A stretch of DNA of 64,000 nt. Source: Brucella pituitosa. Lineage in GTDB: Bacteria; Pseudomonadota; Alphaproteobacteria; Rhizobiales; Rhizobiaceae. Shown in pieces: positions 53,376 through 63,225 of this stretch (within the stretch, counting starts at the first letter, position 1; every line of letters starts with the position of its first letter). Position numbers and translations under genes: made by a program. The DNA is taken from contig NZ_PYSY02000001.1 of NCBI RefSeq assembly GCF_003049685.1, forward strand, positions 1,860,001 through 1,924,000, given 5' to 3'. Under the pieces are notes generated by a model. The model did no database searches. It saw only the letters and a list, made by a program, of their open reading frames with translations, and was not told where the DNA came from.

Positions 53376-54704
53376 ATGACGGACACAACGCTTAGCGGCC
53401 AGGAACCCTCACGCGGAACGGCGGCACTAAAGCTGGTGATATACAGCTTCATAGGAATCTTTTTCTTCTTCGTTCCTGTTACTATTGGCGGCAAATCCAC
53501 CATTCTGCTCGATCATGCCGCAACGGCACTGGCAACAGAACTACGCCCTGTCGCTCTGGTGTTTGTCTGCCTGCTTATTGCTTATGGTGCGTTTGGACCG
53601 TTCGTCACGGGCACATGGAAGAAAAACCTGACGGAAAAAATCTTCTCGGTATTGCGTTTGCTCGGACTTGTTGCAACGGCCATGTATCTGGCAAATGTCG
53701 GTCCGGCATTGCTGTTCACTCCAGACATGCTGCCTTTCCTGTTTGACAAACTGGTGCTTTCCGTCGGCCTGATTGTGCCAATCGGTGCACTGGCGCTCGC
53801 TTTTCTGATCGGTTACGGCCTGCTCGAATTCACCGGCGTTATTGTGCAACCTGTGATGCGCCCCATCTGGCGCACACCGGGCTGGTCGGCAATTGATGCT
53901 GTGGCTTCATTCGTTGGAAGCTATTCGCTGGCACTTCTGATCACTGACCGCGTTTATAAAGAAGGCAAATACACAGCACGAGAAGCTGCAATCGTTGCAA
54001 CGGGATTTTCGACAGTTTCTGCAACCTTCATGATTATCGTCGCACGGACGCTTGGTCTGATGGAGTCATGGAATCTGTATTTCTGGACGACCTTCTTCGT
54101 CACATTCATCGTCTCAGCGATTGCAGCGCGCCTGTGGCCGCTAAGCCGTATGGATCATCCAGAAGACCGCGACGTGCCGCTGCCAGCAGGCAAAGGTCGC
54201 ATTGAAACTGCGATTGATGCGGGCATTACTCAGGCACAGAGCGCACCAAAGCTTTTACCTCTGCTCTGGGCAACTTTCCTTGATGGTCTGCGCATGGCAT
54301 CGATGATTTTGCCAAGCATCATGGCCGTCGGCCTTCTTGGCCTGCTTGCAGCAAAATATACGCCGATTTTCGACGTCCTCGGCCTTGCGCTTTATCCGTT
54401 CACATGGCTCGCGCAGTTTTCCGATCCAATGCTTGCTGCGAAATCCATGGCATCCAGTCTTGCTGAAATGTTCCTACCCGCCATTCTTCTGAAAGATGCA
54501 GACGTCGCCTTGAAGTTTGTTGCTGCTGTGGTTTCGGTCAGTCAGGTTCTCTTCCTGTCCGCTTCTATCCCATGCGTTCTGGCGACATCAGTACCGCTCA
54601 AATTCCGTGATTTGATCGTCATCTGGTACATTCGCACGGCTTTGAGCATTCTGCTCACCGCACCCGTTGCTTTCTGGGCAGTATCAAACGGCTGGCTGAA
54701 TTAA
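53376..54704 (+). CDS. YjiH-family membrane protein, putative histidine-pathway transporter
   Basis: Encodes 442 aa with about ten membrane helices and a GATE/nucleoside-recognition type fold (SFVGSYSLALLITDRVYKEGKYTAREAAIVATGFSTVSATFMII). YjiH proteins are often linked to hut genes and are thought to carry histidine or a related compound; no member's substrate is settled to my knowledge. Its stop overlaps the hutD start by one base, so the two are coupled. Confidence 0.85.
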   Translation: MTDTTLSGQEPSRGTAALKLVIYSFIGIFFFFVPVTIGGKSTILLDHAATALATELRPVALVFVCLLIAYGAFGPFVTGTWKKNLTEKIFSVLRLLGLVATAMYLANVGPALLFTPDMLPFLFDKLVLSVGLIVPIGALALAFLIGYGLLEFTGVIVQPVMRPIWRTPGWSAIDAVASFVGSYSLALLITDRVYKEGKYTAREAAIVATGFSTVSATFMIIVARTLGLMESWNLYFWTTFFVTFIVSAIAARLWPLSRMDHPEDRDVPLPAGKGRIETAIDAGITQAQSAPKLLPLLWATFLDGLRMASMILPSIMAVGLLGLLAAKYTPIFDVLGLALYPFTWLAQFSDPMLAAKSMASSLAEMFLPAILLKDADVALKFVAAVVSVSQVLFLSASIPCVLATSVPLKFRDLIVIWYIRTALSILLTAPVAFWAVSNGWLN

Positions 54705-55282
54705 TGGAATTCAAAGTCCTTAAAGCGCAGGATCATCGCCGCATGCCGTGGAAAAACGGCGGCGGTGTCACGGTCGAAATCGCAATCCATCCGATCAATG
54801 CGTCAGTCGATAATTTCGACTGGCGCATTTCCACTGCAACCGTTGCCAATGACGGCCCGTTTTCGGTCTTTCCCGACATTGATCGCACATTGTCGGTGCT
54901 GGAAGGCATCGGCATTGTTCTCGACGTTGAAGGTTTAGAAACGACTCTCAGCCGCGAGACAGCACCCTTTGCTTTTGCCGCCGACGCCAGCTCTGGTGCC
55001 CGCCTCATCGACGGAACAATCACCGATCTCAACGTCATGACACGACGCGGGCGCTTCACGCATCAGGTCGAACGTATTGTCACAAATGATTCGGCGGTCA
55101 TTGCATCAGATCGCGGCACTATGCTTGTTTTCTGTGCAGAAGGAAATTTTGAGCTAAAAAGCGACAGCAGAATCGCACATCTCGGCCAGCATGACTGCCT
55201 GATCCTATCGGGAGAGGCTCAGTTTTCTGTAGAACTTATTGGTAAGGGGATCGTCTATAAGATTTCGATTATACAACTATAA
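54704..55282 (+). CDS. hutD: HutD-family (Ves-like cupin) protein
   Basis: Encodes 192 aa, a double cupin. Signatures: MPWKNGGGVTVEIAIHP, FDWRISTATVANDGPFSVFPDIDRTLSVLEG and DLNVMTRRGRF. HutD is a conserved hut accessory protein; in Pseudomonas fluorescens it limits hut expression, possibly by binding a pathway intermediate. Coupled to yjiH by a TAATG overlap. Confidence 0.92.
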   Translation: MEFKVLKAQDHRRMPWKNGGGVTVEIAIHPINASVDNFDWRISTATVANDGPFSVFPDIDRTLSVLEGIGIVLDVEGLETTLSRETAPFAFAADASSGARLIDGTITDLNVMTRRGRFTHQVERIVTNDSAVIASDRGTMLVFCAEGNFELKSDSRIAHLGQHDCLILSGEAQFSVELIGKGIVYKISIIQL

Positions 55283-55383
55283 TCAACGTCTTATGTTGTA
55301 TTTTACCAGACGACAAAGCAAAGGCTTCTTTGCATATCTCTCTGGACAGAAATCATGGTCCTGCTAATTTGTCTGCAAGAATA

Positions 55384-55393
55384 TGTATATGCT
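55384..55393. promoter_or_regulatory. degenerate HutC-like site upstream of the ABC operon
   Basis: TGTATATGCT, preserving the TGTATAT left part of the HutC site but not the right half. It is 24 bp upstream of the binding-protein start. Weak evidence that the importer belongs to the HutC regulon. Confidence 0.3.
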
Positions 55394-55416
55394 TAAAACA
55401 AAAAAGGGGTTCACAT

Positions 55417-56361
55417 ATGAAAACTTCATGGCTGGCAGGTGCAGCACTCGCAGCTCTCACCTTCGCTTCTGCCGCACAGGCAGAAACAAAAGTCGCAATC
55501 GGCTTTTCGGGCTGGACTGGTTTTGGTCCGCTGACACTTGCTAAAGAAGCAGGCATCTTCAAGAAGAACGGCCTCGACGTCACGCTCAATAAAATTCCGC
55601 AAGCAAGCCGCCATCTCGCGCTGGCGTCCGGCGACATTCAGTGTGCAGCGACCACCGTTGAAACATGGATTATCTGGAACTCCGCTGGCGTCAAAACCAA
55701 GCAGATTTTCCAGATGGACAAGTCCTATGGCGCGGACGGTATTGCCGTGCGCGGCGATGTGAATTCCTTCGCTGATCTCAAGGGCAAGACGATCGCAGCT
55801 TCGGCCCCCGGCACATCGCCCTATTTCTTCCTGGCCTATATGCTGGCCAAGAACGGCATGACGACCAAGGACGTGAAGATCGTCAACATGGAGCCGGGAC
55901 CAGCAGCACAGGCTTTCGTTGCAGGCCAGAACGATGCGGCCATGACCTACGAGCCTTATCTTTCGACAGTTCGCGCAGCACCAGACAAAGGCAAAATTCT
56001 CGCCACCACGCTCGAATATCCGGCAGTGATGGATACGGTTGGCTGCACACCAGACTTCCTCGAAAAGAACCCGGAAGCTGCAAAGGCACTCGCCACCAGC
56101 TATTTTGAAGCGCTTGAAATGATCGCTGCTGACCCAGCCAAATCCTATGAAATCATGGGCAAGGACGTGAAGCAGTCGGGTGAGGAATTTGGCAAATCGG
56201 CAGCCTATCTGCGTTGGCAGGACAAAGCCGCCAACCAGAAGTTCTTTGAAGGCGAGTTCAAGGAGTTTTCGGAAGAAGCAGCAAAGCTCCTGCTTGACGC
56301 TGGTGTAATCAAGACGAAGCCAAATCTCGACGAGATTGTCGATATCAGCTTTATCAAGTAA
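55417..56361 (+). CDS. ABC importer binding protein, NMT1/SsuA-like
   Basis: Encodes 314 aa from ATG 55417, after AGGGG; the frame reaches back to 55330 with no signal. Signal peptide 1-22 (LAGAALAALTFASAAQA). Mature part begins ETKVAIGFSGWTGFGPLTLAKEAGIFKKNGLDVTL, the NMT1/THI5-type lobe that binds taurine, sulfonates, pyrimidines or similar. Position after hutD suggests a histidine-pathway substrate such as histidine or urocanate, but the family offers other choices. Confidence 0.88.
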   Translation: MKTSWLAGAALAALTFASAAQAETKVAIGFSGWTGFGPLTLAKEAGIFKKNGLDVTLNKIPQASRHLALASGDIQCAATTVETWIIWNSAGVKTKQIFQMDKSYGADGIAVRGDVNSFADLKGKTIAASAPGTSPYFFLAYMLAKNGMTTKDVKIVNMEPGPAAQAFVAGQNDAAMTYEPYLSTVRAAPDKGKILATTLEYPAVMDTVGCTPDFLEKNPEAAKALATSYFEALEMIAADPAKSYEIMGKDVKQSGEEFGKSAAYLRWQDKAANQKFFEGEFKEFSEEAAKLLLDAGVIKTKPNLDEIVDISFIK

Positions 56362-56447
56362 ATGAGCTCACAACGCAGACTCGGAGTTGGCTCCGGGTCT
56401 GTTTCATTTCCGCCTCCCCCTTGAGGCAACCGTCTGACTGAACGGAT

Positions 56448-57227
56448 ATGTCTATGCAGCCTATGCAACCCATCGGAAACGGAGCCCGGATTTTTCTGGG
56501 AATTCTGTTCTTCGTGCTTTTCTTCCTCTTCTGGGGCGTTGCCACACTTGGCGGTTTTGTCTCGTCCACCTTCCTTGCGGACCCGATCACTATGGTCAGA
56601 GACGGATGGGATCTCATCGCCAATCAAGGCTTTATGTCCGATATAGGAATGACAGTCTGGCGCGTGCTCGGCGGTTTTATTCTCGCGAGCCTCGTCGCCA
56701 TTCCGCTCGGCATTGCGATGGGTGCATATAAGCCGATTGAAGCGCTGCTGGAGCCGTTCGTTTCTTTCGCCCGCTATCTGCCGGCATCCGCCTTCGTTCC
56801 GCTGTTGATCCTCTGGTCCGGCATCGGAGAAACTCAGAAACTATTGGTCATTTTCATTGGTGCCGTCTTCCAGATCATTCTCATGATCGCGGTCACTGTA
56901 TCCAATACGCGTCGCGATCTCGTTGAGGCCGCGTACACACTCGGTGCGAAAGACAGCGGTATCATTCGCCGCGTATTGATGCCTGCAAGTGCACCAGATA
57001 TCGCCGAAACGCTACGTCTGGTACTCGGCTGGGCCTGGACTTATGTGATCGTCGCAGAACTCATCGGCGCATCGTCCGGCATCGGCTACATGATCATCAA
57101 TTCGCAGGCGCTGATGGCCACTGGCCAGATCATCTTCGGCATCATCGTGATTGGTGTCATTGGCCTGATTTCTGATCTCGCCTTCAAATATTTCAACCGC
57201 TGGCTCTTCGCATGGAGGTTTGCGTAA
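56448..57227 (+). CDS. ABC importer permease, SsuC/TauC-like
   Basis: Encodes 259 aa with six membrane helices. EAA loop DLVEAAYTLGAKDSGIIRRVLMPASAPDIAETLRLVLGWAWTYVIVAELIG is typical of this class. It lies 86 bp after the binding protein and overlaps the ATPase start by one base. Confidence 0.92.
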   Translation: MSMQPMQPIGNGARIFLGILFFVLFFLFWGVATLGGFVSSTFLADPITMVRDGWDLIANQGFMSDIGMTVWRVLGGFILASLVAIPLGIAMGAYKPIEALLEPFVSFARYLPASAFVPLLILWSGIGETQKLLVIFIGAVFQIILMIAVTVSNTRRDLVEAAYTLGAKDSGIIRRVLMPASAPDIAETLRLVLGWAWTYVIVAELIGASSGIGYMIINSQALMATGQIIFGIIVIGVIGLISDLAFKYFNRWLFAWRFA

Positions 57228-58030
57228 TGGTTACGAAAACCGAACAGGAACTCGTTATTAAGGGTGTGAGCCGCACATTCCCGGGCGTACACGGTGGCAA
57301 GCCGACACTGGCGCTACAGGCAACCGATCTCATCATTCCAAAAAATGATTTCGTCACCATTCTGGGCCCTTCAGGCTGTGGAAAGTCCACGCTTCTGCGC
57401 ATCATTGCGGGCCTCGACAAGCCAAGCACCGGCACGGTGACGCTCGAAGGTCAATCCGTCAAAGGTCCCGGTGCTGATCGCGGCATGGTGTTTCAGTCCT
57501 ACACACTTTTTCCATGGCTCACCATCCGGCAGAATGTCGGCTTCGGGCTTCGTGAAAAAGGTGTGCCGGAAAAGCAGGCGCGCGAAATCGTCGATAATTA
57601 CATCGACAAGGTCGGCCTGCGTGGTTTTGAAAATCATTGGCCCAAGCAGCTTTCGGGCGGCATGCAGCAGCGCACGGCGATTGCCCGCGCACTCGCAAAC
57701 GATCCCAAAATTCTGCTTCTCGATGAACCATTCGGCGCGCTCGACAATCAGACGCGCGGACTGATGCAGGAGCTTTTGCTCGGCATATGGGAACGTGAGC
57801 AGAAGACCGTGATCTTCGTCACCCATGACATTGAAGAAGCGATCTTCATGGCAACACGCGTGGTCACGATGACGGCACGCCCCGGCAAGATCAAATCGAT
57901 CACACCGGTCGATATCGAGCATCCGCGTTCTTATCAGGTCAAAGCCAGCCCGGAATTTTCCGAACTCCGCCTGAAACTGACCGAGGAAATCCGCGGTGAG
58001 GCAATCACGGCGGCCAATCAGGCCGCCTGA
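57227..58030 (+). CDS. ABC importer ATPase, SsuB/TauB-like
   Basis: Encodes 267 aa from ATG 57227, after GGAGG. Walker A GPSGCGKST at 47-55, Q-loop VFQSYTLFPW, signature LSGGMQQRTAIARAL, Walker B ILLLDEPFGALD, switch VTHDIEEA. Completes the importer. The ATG at 57212 lies inside the permease and is disfavoured. Confidence 0.93.
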   Translation: MVTKTEQELVIKGVSRTFPGVHGGKPTLALQATDLIIPKNDFVTILGPSGCGKSTLLRIIAGLDKPSTGTVTLEGQSVKGPGADRGMVFQSYTLFPWLTIRQNVGFGLREKGVPEKQAREIVDNYIDKVGLRGFENHWPKQLSGGMQQRTAIARALANDPKILLLDEPFGALDNQTRGLMQELLLGIWEREQKTVIFVTHDIEEAIFMATRVVTMTARPGKIKSITPVDIEHPRSYQVKASPEFSELRLKLTEEIRGEAITAANQAA

Positions 58031-58065
58031 AATTAATGGTTCCTTGAGAATATCGAGTGAATTAT

Positions 58066-58097
58066 GAAAGGGCCGCGACCTTTGTCGCGGCCCTTTC
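58066..58097 (+). terminator. terminator of the ABC operon
   Basis: Perfect 14-bp stem GAAAGGGCCGCGAC/GTCGCGGCCCTTTC with a 4-nt loop. The short ATTTC tail lacks a long T-run, but the stem is very strong. Confidence 0.85.
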
Positions 58098-58117
58098 ATT
58101 TCAGGACTTATCCCATC

Positions 58118-58999
58118 ATGGCCGTTTCAGCAGAAGAACTTGAAAATCGCATCGTCTATGTCAATGGCGACTATATCACCGCCCGCGATGCGCGCATTTC
58201 CATCTTTGACCGTGGCTTCCTGTTCGGCGACGGTATTTACGAAGTAACCGCCGTGCTTGAAGGCAAGCTTATCGACAGCGAGCCACATATGAGGCGTCTG
58301 CGCCGCTCGACCGGTGAAATCGGTATTCCGATGCCGATGAGCGAAGACGAAATCGTCACGATCGAGCGCGAACTGATCCGCCGCAACAATCTGACAGAGG
58401 GGCTGGTCTATCTTCAGGTGACACGCGGCGATGGTCGCGACCGTGACTTTGTTCCTTCAAAAGACATGAAACCTTCCGTGGTTCTTTTCACACAGTCGGT
58501 ATCGCTTCTCGACAAGCCTGTGCTGAAAACCGGTGCCCGCGTGCTTTCGCTTGAAGACCTGCGTTGGAAGCGTCGCGACATCAAAACCGTCTGCCTCCTG
58601 CCGCAAGCGCTCGCCAAGGAAATCGCCAAAAATGCTGGCTGCGAAGAAGCATGGATGATTGAAGACGGCTATGTGACCGAGGGTGCCTCATCGACTGCCT
58701 ACATCGTGACGCAGGACGATGTCATCGTCACGCGCCCAAACAGCAATTCCATTCTGCCCGGCTGCACGCGCCTGTCGCTCCTGCAACTGATCGCCGAGAC
58801 CGGCATCAAGCTTGAAGAACGCGCTTTCACCATCGATGAGGCTTATGCCGCAAAGGAGGCTTTCCTCACCAGTGCTGGCACCTTTGTGACGCCGATCACC
58901 GTGATCGACAGTAAGCCGATCGCAGATGGCAAACCCGGTCCGGTCGCAGCGCGTTTGCGCCAGATTTATCTTGACCACGCCCGCCGCACAGCCATCTAA
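58118..58999 (+). CDS. D-amino acid aminotransferase (class IV)
   Basis: Encodes 293 aa from ATG 58118; the in-frame ATG at 58064 lies in the preceding terminator. PLP lysine Lys156 in RRDIKTVCLLPQ. Motifs FDRGFLFGDGIYEV and LQVTRGDGRDRDF fit D-alanine transaminase more than branched-chain or ADC-lyase types. It makes D-glutamate and other D-amino acids from oxo acids. Monocistronic between two terminators. Confidence 0.85.
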   Translation: MAVSAEELENRIVYVNGDYITARDARISIFDRGFLFGDGIYEVTAVLEGKLIDSEPHMRRLRRSTGEIGIPMPMSEDEIVTIERELIRRNNLTEGLVYLQVTRGDGRDRDFVPSKDMKPSVVLFTQSVSLLDKPVLKTGARVLSLEDLRWKRRDIKTVCLLPQALAKEIAKNAGCEEAWMIEDGYVTEGASSTAYIVTQDDVIVTRPNSNSILPGCTRLSLLQLIAETGIKLEERAFTIDEAYAAKEAFLTSAGTFVTPITVIDSKPIADGKPGPVAARLRQIYLDHARRTAI

Positions 59000-59006
59000 A
59001 AATACA

Positions 59007-59037
59007 AATCGGGCCGGAACAAAGTTCCGACCCGATT
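59007..59037 (+). terminator. terminator of the aminotransferase gene
   Basis: AATCGGG and CGGAAC arms pair with GTTCCG and CCCGATT around an AAA loop, with one mismatch; ends in GCTTTC. Confidence 0.75.
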
Positions 59038-59039
59038 GC

Positions 59040-59067
59040 TTTCGCCTGCCTCTCCCACCAGGCGAAA
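59040..59067 (-). terminator. hairpin after gguB, probable terminator
   Basis: Nine-bp arms TTTCGCCTG/CAGGCGAAA with a 10-nt loop, 10 bp beyond the gguB stop. No T-run follows, so termination strength is uncertain. Confidence 0.55.
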
Positions 59068-59077
59068 AATCAAACTT

Positions 59078-60277
59078 TCATCGGCGCTGATTATAGACGT
59101 CGATGCAGACAGCACCCAACAGAACAATCCCCTTGATCACTTGCTGGTAGTCAATGCCGATGCCAAGAATCGACATGCCGTTGTTCATTACACCCATGAT
59201 GAGCGCACCGATCACAGCACCTGTTACGCGCCCAACGCCACCATAAGCCGATGCGCCACCGATAAAGCAGGCCGCAATCACATCGAGCTCAAAGCCAAGG
59301 CCGGCCTTTGGTGTCGCAGTATTAAGACGCGCTGCAAAAACGAGACCTGCAAGAGCAGCCAACACGCCCATATTCACGAATACAAGAAATGTCAGCCGCT
59401 CGGTTTTAACGCCCGAAAGCTTGGCCGCGTGACGATTGCCGCCAACCGCATAAATCTGGCGTCCTATCACCGTGCGGTTGGTGAGAAACGCGTAAGCTGC
59501 AATCAATACCGCCATAATGATCAGCACATTCGGCATACCCCGATGCGATGAAATCAGCAGCGCGAGATAAGCAATACCTGCAAAGAACAGTATGTTCTTG
59601 ATGACAAAAAGGCCGAAAGGCTCTGTCTCCACCTCATGCGCGATGTGGCGGGCGCGCGATTTGGCACTTTGCCAAACAAGAAATGCCGCAATGATCACGC
59701 CCAGTATCAGCGATGTGAGATAGATACCGCCTGACGTTGTTCCCAGAAATTCAGGAATGAAGCCGGACGAAAGCTTCTGGAAGACCTGCGGAAACGGACC
59801 AACTGACTGACCGCCCAGCACTGCCAGCATCAAGCCTTTGAAGACCAGCATACCTGCAAGCGTAACGATAAAAGAAGGAATGTTGAAATAAGCGACCCAG
59901 AAGCCCTGCATCGCACCAATAATACCACCCGCTAGCAGGCACAAAATGGCAGCAATCGGGAACGGAATACCCCATTTAACCATCATCACGGCTGCAAGCG
60001 CCCCGATGAAGCCACAGACAGAGCCGACCGACAGATCGATATGCCCCGTCACAATTACCAGCAACATGCCGAGCGCCATAATGACGATATAGCTGTTCTG
60101 CAACACGAGATTGGTCAGGTTCAGCGGCTTCATCAGCACACCGCCGGTTACGATCTGGAAAAAGATCATGATCGCGATGAGCGAGAGCAACATTCCCGAT
60201 TCACGCAGATTGTTTTTGAGATAACGCCCCACACCGCTCGGCGCTTTCGGGCCGCTCTGAATTACGTTCTCGCTCAT
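59078..60277 (-). CDS. gguB: GguB, sugar ABC transporter permease
   Basis: Encodes 399 aa with about ten helices, RbsC/XylH family. Conserved segments GHIDLSVGSVCGFIGALAAVMM, IPSFIVTLAGMLVFKGL and GGNRHAAKLSGVKTERLTFLVFVNMG. It starts at the last base of the gguA stop (TAATG). Confidence 0.93.
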   Translation of the reverse strand: MSENVIQSGPKAPSGVGRYLKNNLRESGMLLSLIAIMIFFQIVTGGVLMKPLNLTNLVLQNSYIVIMALGMLLVIVTGHIDLSVGSVCGFIGALAAVMMVKWGIPFPIAAILCLLAGGIIGAMQGFWVAYFNIPSFIVTLAGMLVFKGLMLAVLGGQSVGPFPQVFQKLSSGFIPEFLGTTSGGIYLTSLILGVIIAAFLVWQSAKSRARHIAHEVETEPFGLFVIKNILFFAGIAYLALLISSHRGMPNVLIIMAVLIAAYAFLTNRTVIGRQIYAVGGNRHAAKLSGVKTERLTFLVFVNMGVLAALAGLVFAARLNTATPKAGLGFELDVIAACFIGGASAYGGVGRVTGAVIGALIMGVMNNGMSILGIGIDYQQVIKGIVLLGAVCIDVYNQRR

Positions 60278-61866
60278 TATTGTTTTCCCTTGTTCCGCAT
60301 GATGGCGCGCATGATGTTCTCCTGCGTCGCTCCTTCGCCAGCCACCTCGCCAACGAAAGCTCCCTCATGCATGACGACAATGCGGTCGCAGATACCGATC
60401 AGTTCCGGCATTTCGGATGAAATGACGACCACGCCCTTGCCGCTGTCAGCCAGTGAATTGATGATTGTGTAAATGTCGTATTTCGCGCCCACATCGATGC
60501 CGCGCGTCGGTTCATCAAGGATGAGTACATCCGGCCCGGTGAAGAGCCATTTCGACAGCACCACCTTCTGCTGGTTGCCGCCTGAAAGCGTGCCGGTTTC
60601 CTGATAGACATTGTGACAGCGGATGCTCATCTGATCGCGATAGCTGTTCGCAACCTTCATTTCGCGAATACTGTCGATCACGCCCTTGGGGCTGACACCG
60701 CGCAAATGTGCAAGCGATATGTTGCGAGAGATATTCTCGCCAAGAACAAGGCCCAGCTTTTTACGGTCCTCAGTCACATAGGCGAGTCCCGATTTGATGG
60801 CGCGGGCGACCGTGGAAATATCAACCGGAGTGCCGTTCATACGAGCTTCACCGGAAATATTCGTGCCCCATGAGCGCCCGAACAGGCTCATGGCAAATTC
60901 GGTGCGGCCAGCGCCCATCAAGCCCGCAATGCCAACGATCTCACCGGCACGTACTTTAAACGAAACGTTCTTGACCGAGTGGCGCTCCGGATGCAGCGGA
61001 TGGTAAACGGACCAGTTATCGACTTCGAAAATCACATCACCAATCTTCGGGTCGCGCTTTGGATAACGACTTTCGAGATCACGATCGACCATCTTGCGGA
61101 TGATATCGTCTTCCTCCACCTCGCCCGCATGACAATCAAGTGTCGCTACAGCCTTACCGTCACGCAGCACAGTGATCTTGTCGGCCACTTCGCGAATTTC
61201 ATTGAGCTTGTGCGAAATCAAGATCGACGTAATGCCCTGCGCGCGAAACTCGCGCAGCAATGCCAGCAAGGCCGCACTATCCGTTTCGTTGAGGCTGGCT
61301 GTCGGCTCATCAAGGATCAGAAGTCGCACACGCTTGGAAAGTGCTTTCGCAATTTCCACAAGCTGCTGCTTGCCAACGCCGATATCCGTCACCAGCGTAT
61401 CAGGGGATTCCGTCAGGCCGACTTTCTTCAAAAGCGCCTTGGTGCGTTGATGCACTTCGCTGCGGTCAATAACACCATAGCTTGCCGGCGGATTGACGAG
61501 AAAAATATTCTCGGCAATCGTCATGAGCGGTACCAACGCCAACTCCTGATGGATGATGACAATGCCAAGCGCTTCGGAATCATTGATATCGCGGAAGTGC
61601 CGTTCTTCTCCGTCGAAGAAGATCGAACCTTCATAGCTGCCAGAGGGATAAACACCCGACAGCACTTTCATCAGCGTGGATTTGCCCGCACCATTTTCGC
61701 CGACAAAGGCATGAATCTCGCCCGGCATCACGGTAAAATTGACATCACTCAGCGCTTTTACAACACCGAAGGATTTGCTGATGCCGCGCATCTCCAGGAG
61801 TGGTTTACCGGTGATATCCGGCTGGCCGCTGTTCTGCTCAAGCGGGACAGGATTGGCTACATTCAT
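60277..61866 (-). CDS. gguA: GguA, sugar ABC transporter ATPase (two domains)
   Basis: Encodes 529 aa, tandem ABC cassettes as in MglA/XylG. First domain: [16 protein letters not shown], signature [25 protein letters not shown]. Second domain: [15 protein letters not shown] and [29 protein letters not shown]. Energises import with ChvE and GguB. It follows chvE by 171 bp containing two hairpins. Confidence 0.95.
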   Translation of the reverse strand: MNVANPVPLEQNSGQPDITGKPLLEMRGISKSFGVVKALSDVNFTVMPGEIHAFVGENGAGKSTLMKVLSGVYPSGSYEGSIFFDGEERHFRDINDSEALGIVIIHQELALVPLMTIAENIFLVNPPASYGVIDRSEVHQRTKALLKKVGLTESPDTLVTDIGVGKQQLVEIAKALSKRVRLLILDEPTASLNETDSAALLALLREFRAQGITSILISHKLNEIREVADKITVLRDGKAVATLDCHAGEVEEDDIIRKMVDRDLESRYPKRDPKIGDVIFEVDNWSVYHPLHPERHSVKNVSFKVRAGEIVGIAGLMGAGRTEFAMSLFGRSWGTNISGEARMNGTPVDISTVARAIKSGLAYVTEDRKKLGLVLGENISRNISLAHLRGVSPKGVIDSIREMKVANSYRDQMSIRCHNVYQETGTLSGGNQQKVVLSKWLFTGPDVLILDEPTRGIDVGAKYDIYTIINSLADSGKGVVVISSEMPELIGICDRIVVMHEGAFVGEVAGEGATQENIMRAIMRNKGKQ

Positions 61867-61953
61867 CGCTCGCTCCCATTACAAGCCTGCCATGCCACCA
61901 TTCTGCGAACCCTCAGCTCTCAAAAAGACAACGCTGTCAATCTGTTAGCCTAA

Positions 61954-62029
61954 CCCAGTTCGAAAACTGGGCGGCGGGGATGATGACAATGAGCAGGCAT
62001 TCCGGACGCGCTTTTCAGCACGCGTCCGG
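61954..62029 (-). promoter_or_regulatory. two hairpins between chvE and gguA
   Basis: CCGGACGCG/CGCGTCCGG (62002-62010, 62021-62029), a perfect 9-bp GC stem right after the chvE stop, and CCCAGTT/AACTGGG (61954-61960, 61965-61971). Likely to shield chvE mRNA or reduce read-through, giving more binding protein than transporter. Confidence 0.6.
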
Positions 62030-62037
62030 GCACAAAT

Positions 62038-63093
62038 TTACTGGATCTGGTCTTCTTTGTAGTAACCGCTATCGACCAGAACTTCTTTCCAGTTCGACTT
62101 GTCGACGATTACCGGCTTGAGCAGATAGGACGGCACAACCTTGACGCCATTGTCATAGGTCTTGGTGTCGTTCACTTCTGGTTCTTTTCCAGTCATCAGC
62201 GCGTCAACCATATCGACCGTGACCTTGGCGAGTTCGCGCGTATCCTTGAAGATGGTCGAGTTCTGCTCACCAGCAAGGATCGACTTGACCGAAGGCACTT
62301 CCGCATCCTGACCGGAAACAGCCGGCATAGGCATGTCACCACTGCCATAACCTACACCCTTCAGCGACGACAGGATACCGATGGAAATGCCGTCATAAGG
62401 CGAAAGCACGGCGTCGAGTTTCTTGTCTGAATAGAAGGCCGAAAGGATCGAATCCATACGCGCCTGAGCCGTTGCACCATCCCAGCGCAGGGTTGCTACC
62501 TTATCCATACCAGTCTGGCCACTGGCAACGACGACCTTACCGCTATCAATATATGGCTGCAGAACGGACATTGCGCCATTGTAGAAGAAATAGGCATTGT
62601 TATCGTCAGGCGAGCCGCCGAAGAGCTCGATATTGAACGGGCCTTCCTTGTTCTTAAGATCAAGCGCTTTTTCAATCGACTGCGCTTGCAGCACACCGAC
62701 CTGGAAATTGTCGAAGGTCGCATAATAGGACACATTCGGTGTATCGCGGATCAGGCGATCATAGGCGATGACCTTGATGCCTGCTTCATTGGCCTTGGCC
62801 AAAACGTCGGAAAGCGTAGTGCCGTCGATAGATGCCACAACCAGAACCTTGGCACCCTTGGTGACCATGTTTTCGATCTGTGCCAGCTGGTTCGGTACAT
62901 CGTCTTCAGCATATTGAAGATCGGTTTGATAACCGCGCTCCTGAAGCACTTTTACCATGTTGTCGCCGTCTGCAATCCAGCGCGCCGACGACTTGGTTGG
63001 CATTGCTACACCCACAAGACCTTTGTCCTCTGCCTGTGCAAAGCCGGTAAAGGCAAGCGCGGCCATCGCGACTGCCAGTGTTAATGATTTCAT
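62038..63093 (-). CDS. chvE: ChvE, periplasmic sugar-binding protein
   Basis: Encodes 351 aa from the ATG at 63093 (three codons inside the longest frame). Signal peptide ends GFAQA. The sequence [41 protein letters not shown] is typical of ChvE, which binds glucose, galactose, arabinose, xylose and fucose. In Agrobacterium it also feeds the VirA sensor. First gene of chvE-gguA-gguB, preceded by a hairpin and by dgoKA on the same strand. Confidence 0.95.
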   Translation of the reverse strand: MKSLTLAVAMAALAFTGFAQAEDKGLVGVAMPTKSSARWIADGDNMVKVLQERGYQTDLQYAEDDVPNQLAQIENMVTKGAKVLVVASIDGTTLSDVLAKANEAGIKVIAYDRLIRDTPNVSYYATFDNFQVGVLQAQSIEKALDLKNKEGPFNIELFGGSPDDNNAYFFYNGAMSVLQPYIDSGKVVVASGQTGMDKVATLRWDGATAQARMDSILSAFYSDKKLDAVLSPYDGISIGILSSLKGVGYGSGDMPMPAVSGQDAEVPSVKSILAGEQNSTIFKDTRELAKVTVDMVDALMTGKEPEVNDTKTYDNGVKVVPSYLLKPVIVDKSNWKEVLVDSGYYKEDQIQ

Positions 63094-63117
63094 GCCTGCC
63101 ATTGTCTCACTCCCAAA

Positions 63118-63151
63118 TTGGGACAGGCTTTTCTGCCTGTCGTTCTCCCAA
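63118..63151 (-). promoter_or_regulatory. hairpin between dgoA and chvE
   Basis: Stem TTGG-GACAGGC paired with GCCTGTC...CCAA (63118-63128, 63135-63141 and 63148-63151) with a 6-nt loop and one bulge, 25 bp before the chvE start. May be an attenuator, a weak terminator of dgoA or an operator. Confidence 0.45.
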
Positions 63152-63225
63152 AATTTCCGCCCCCGCCATTAGGCCCTGCGGAATTCCTCCAAAAACAAGT
63201 CGCCCAGCAAAGGTCTTAATGAGCC

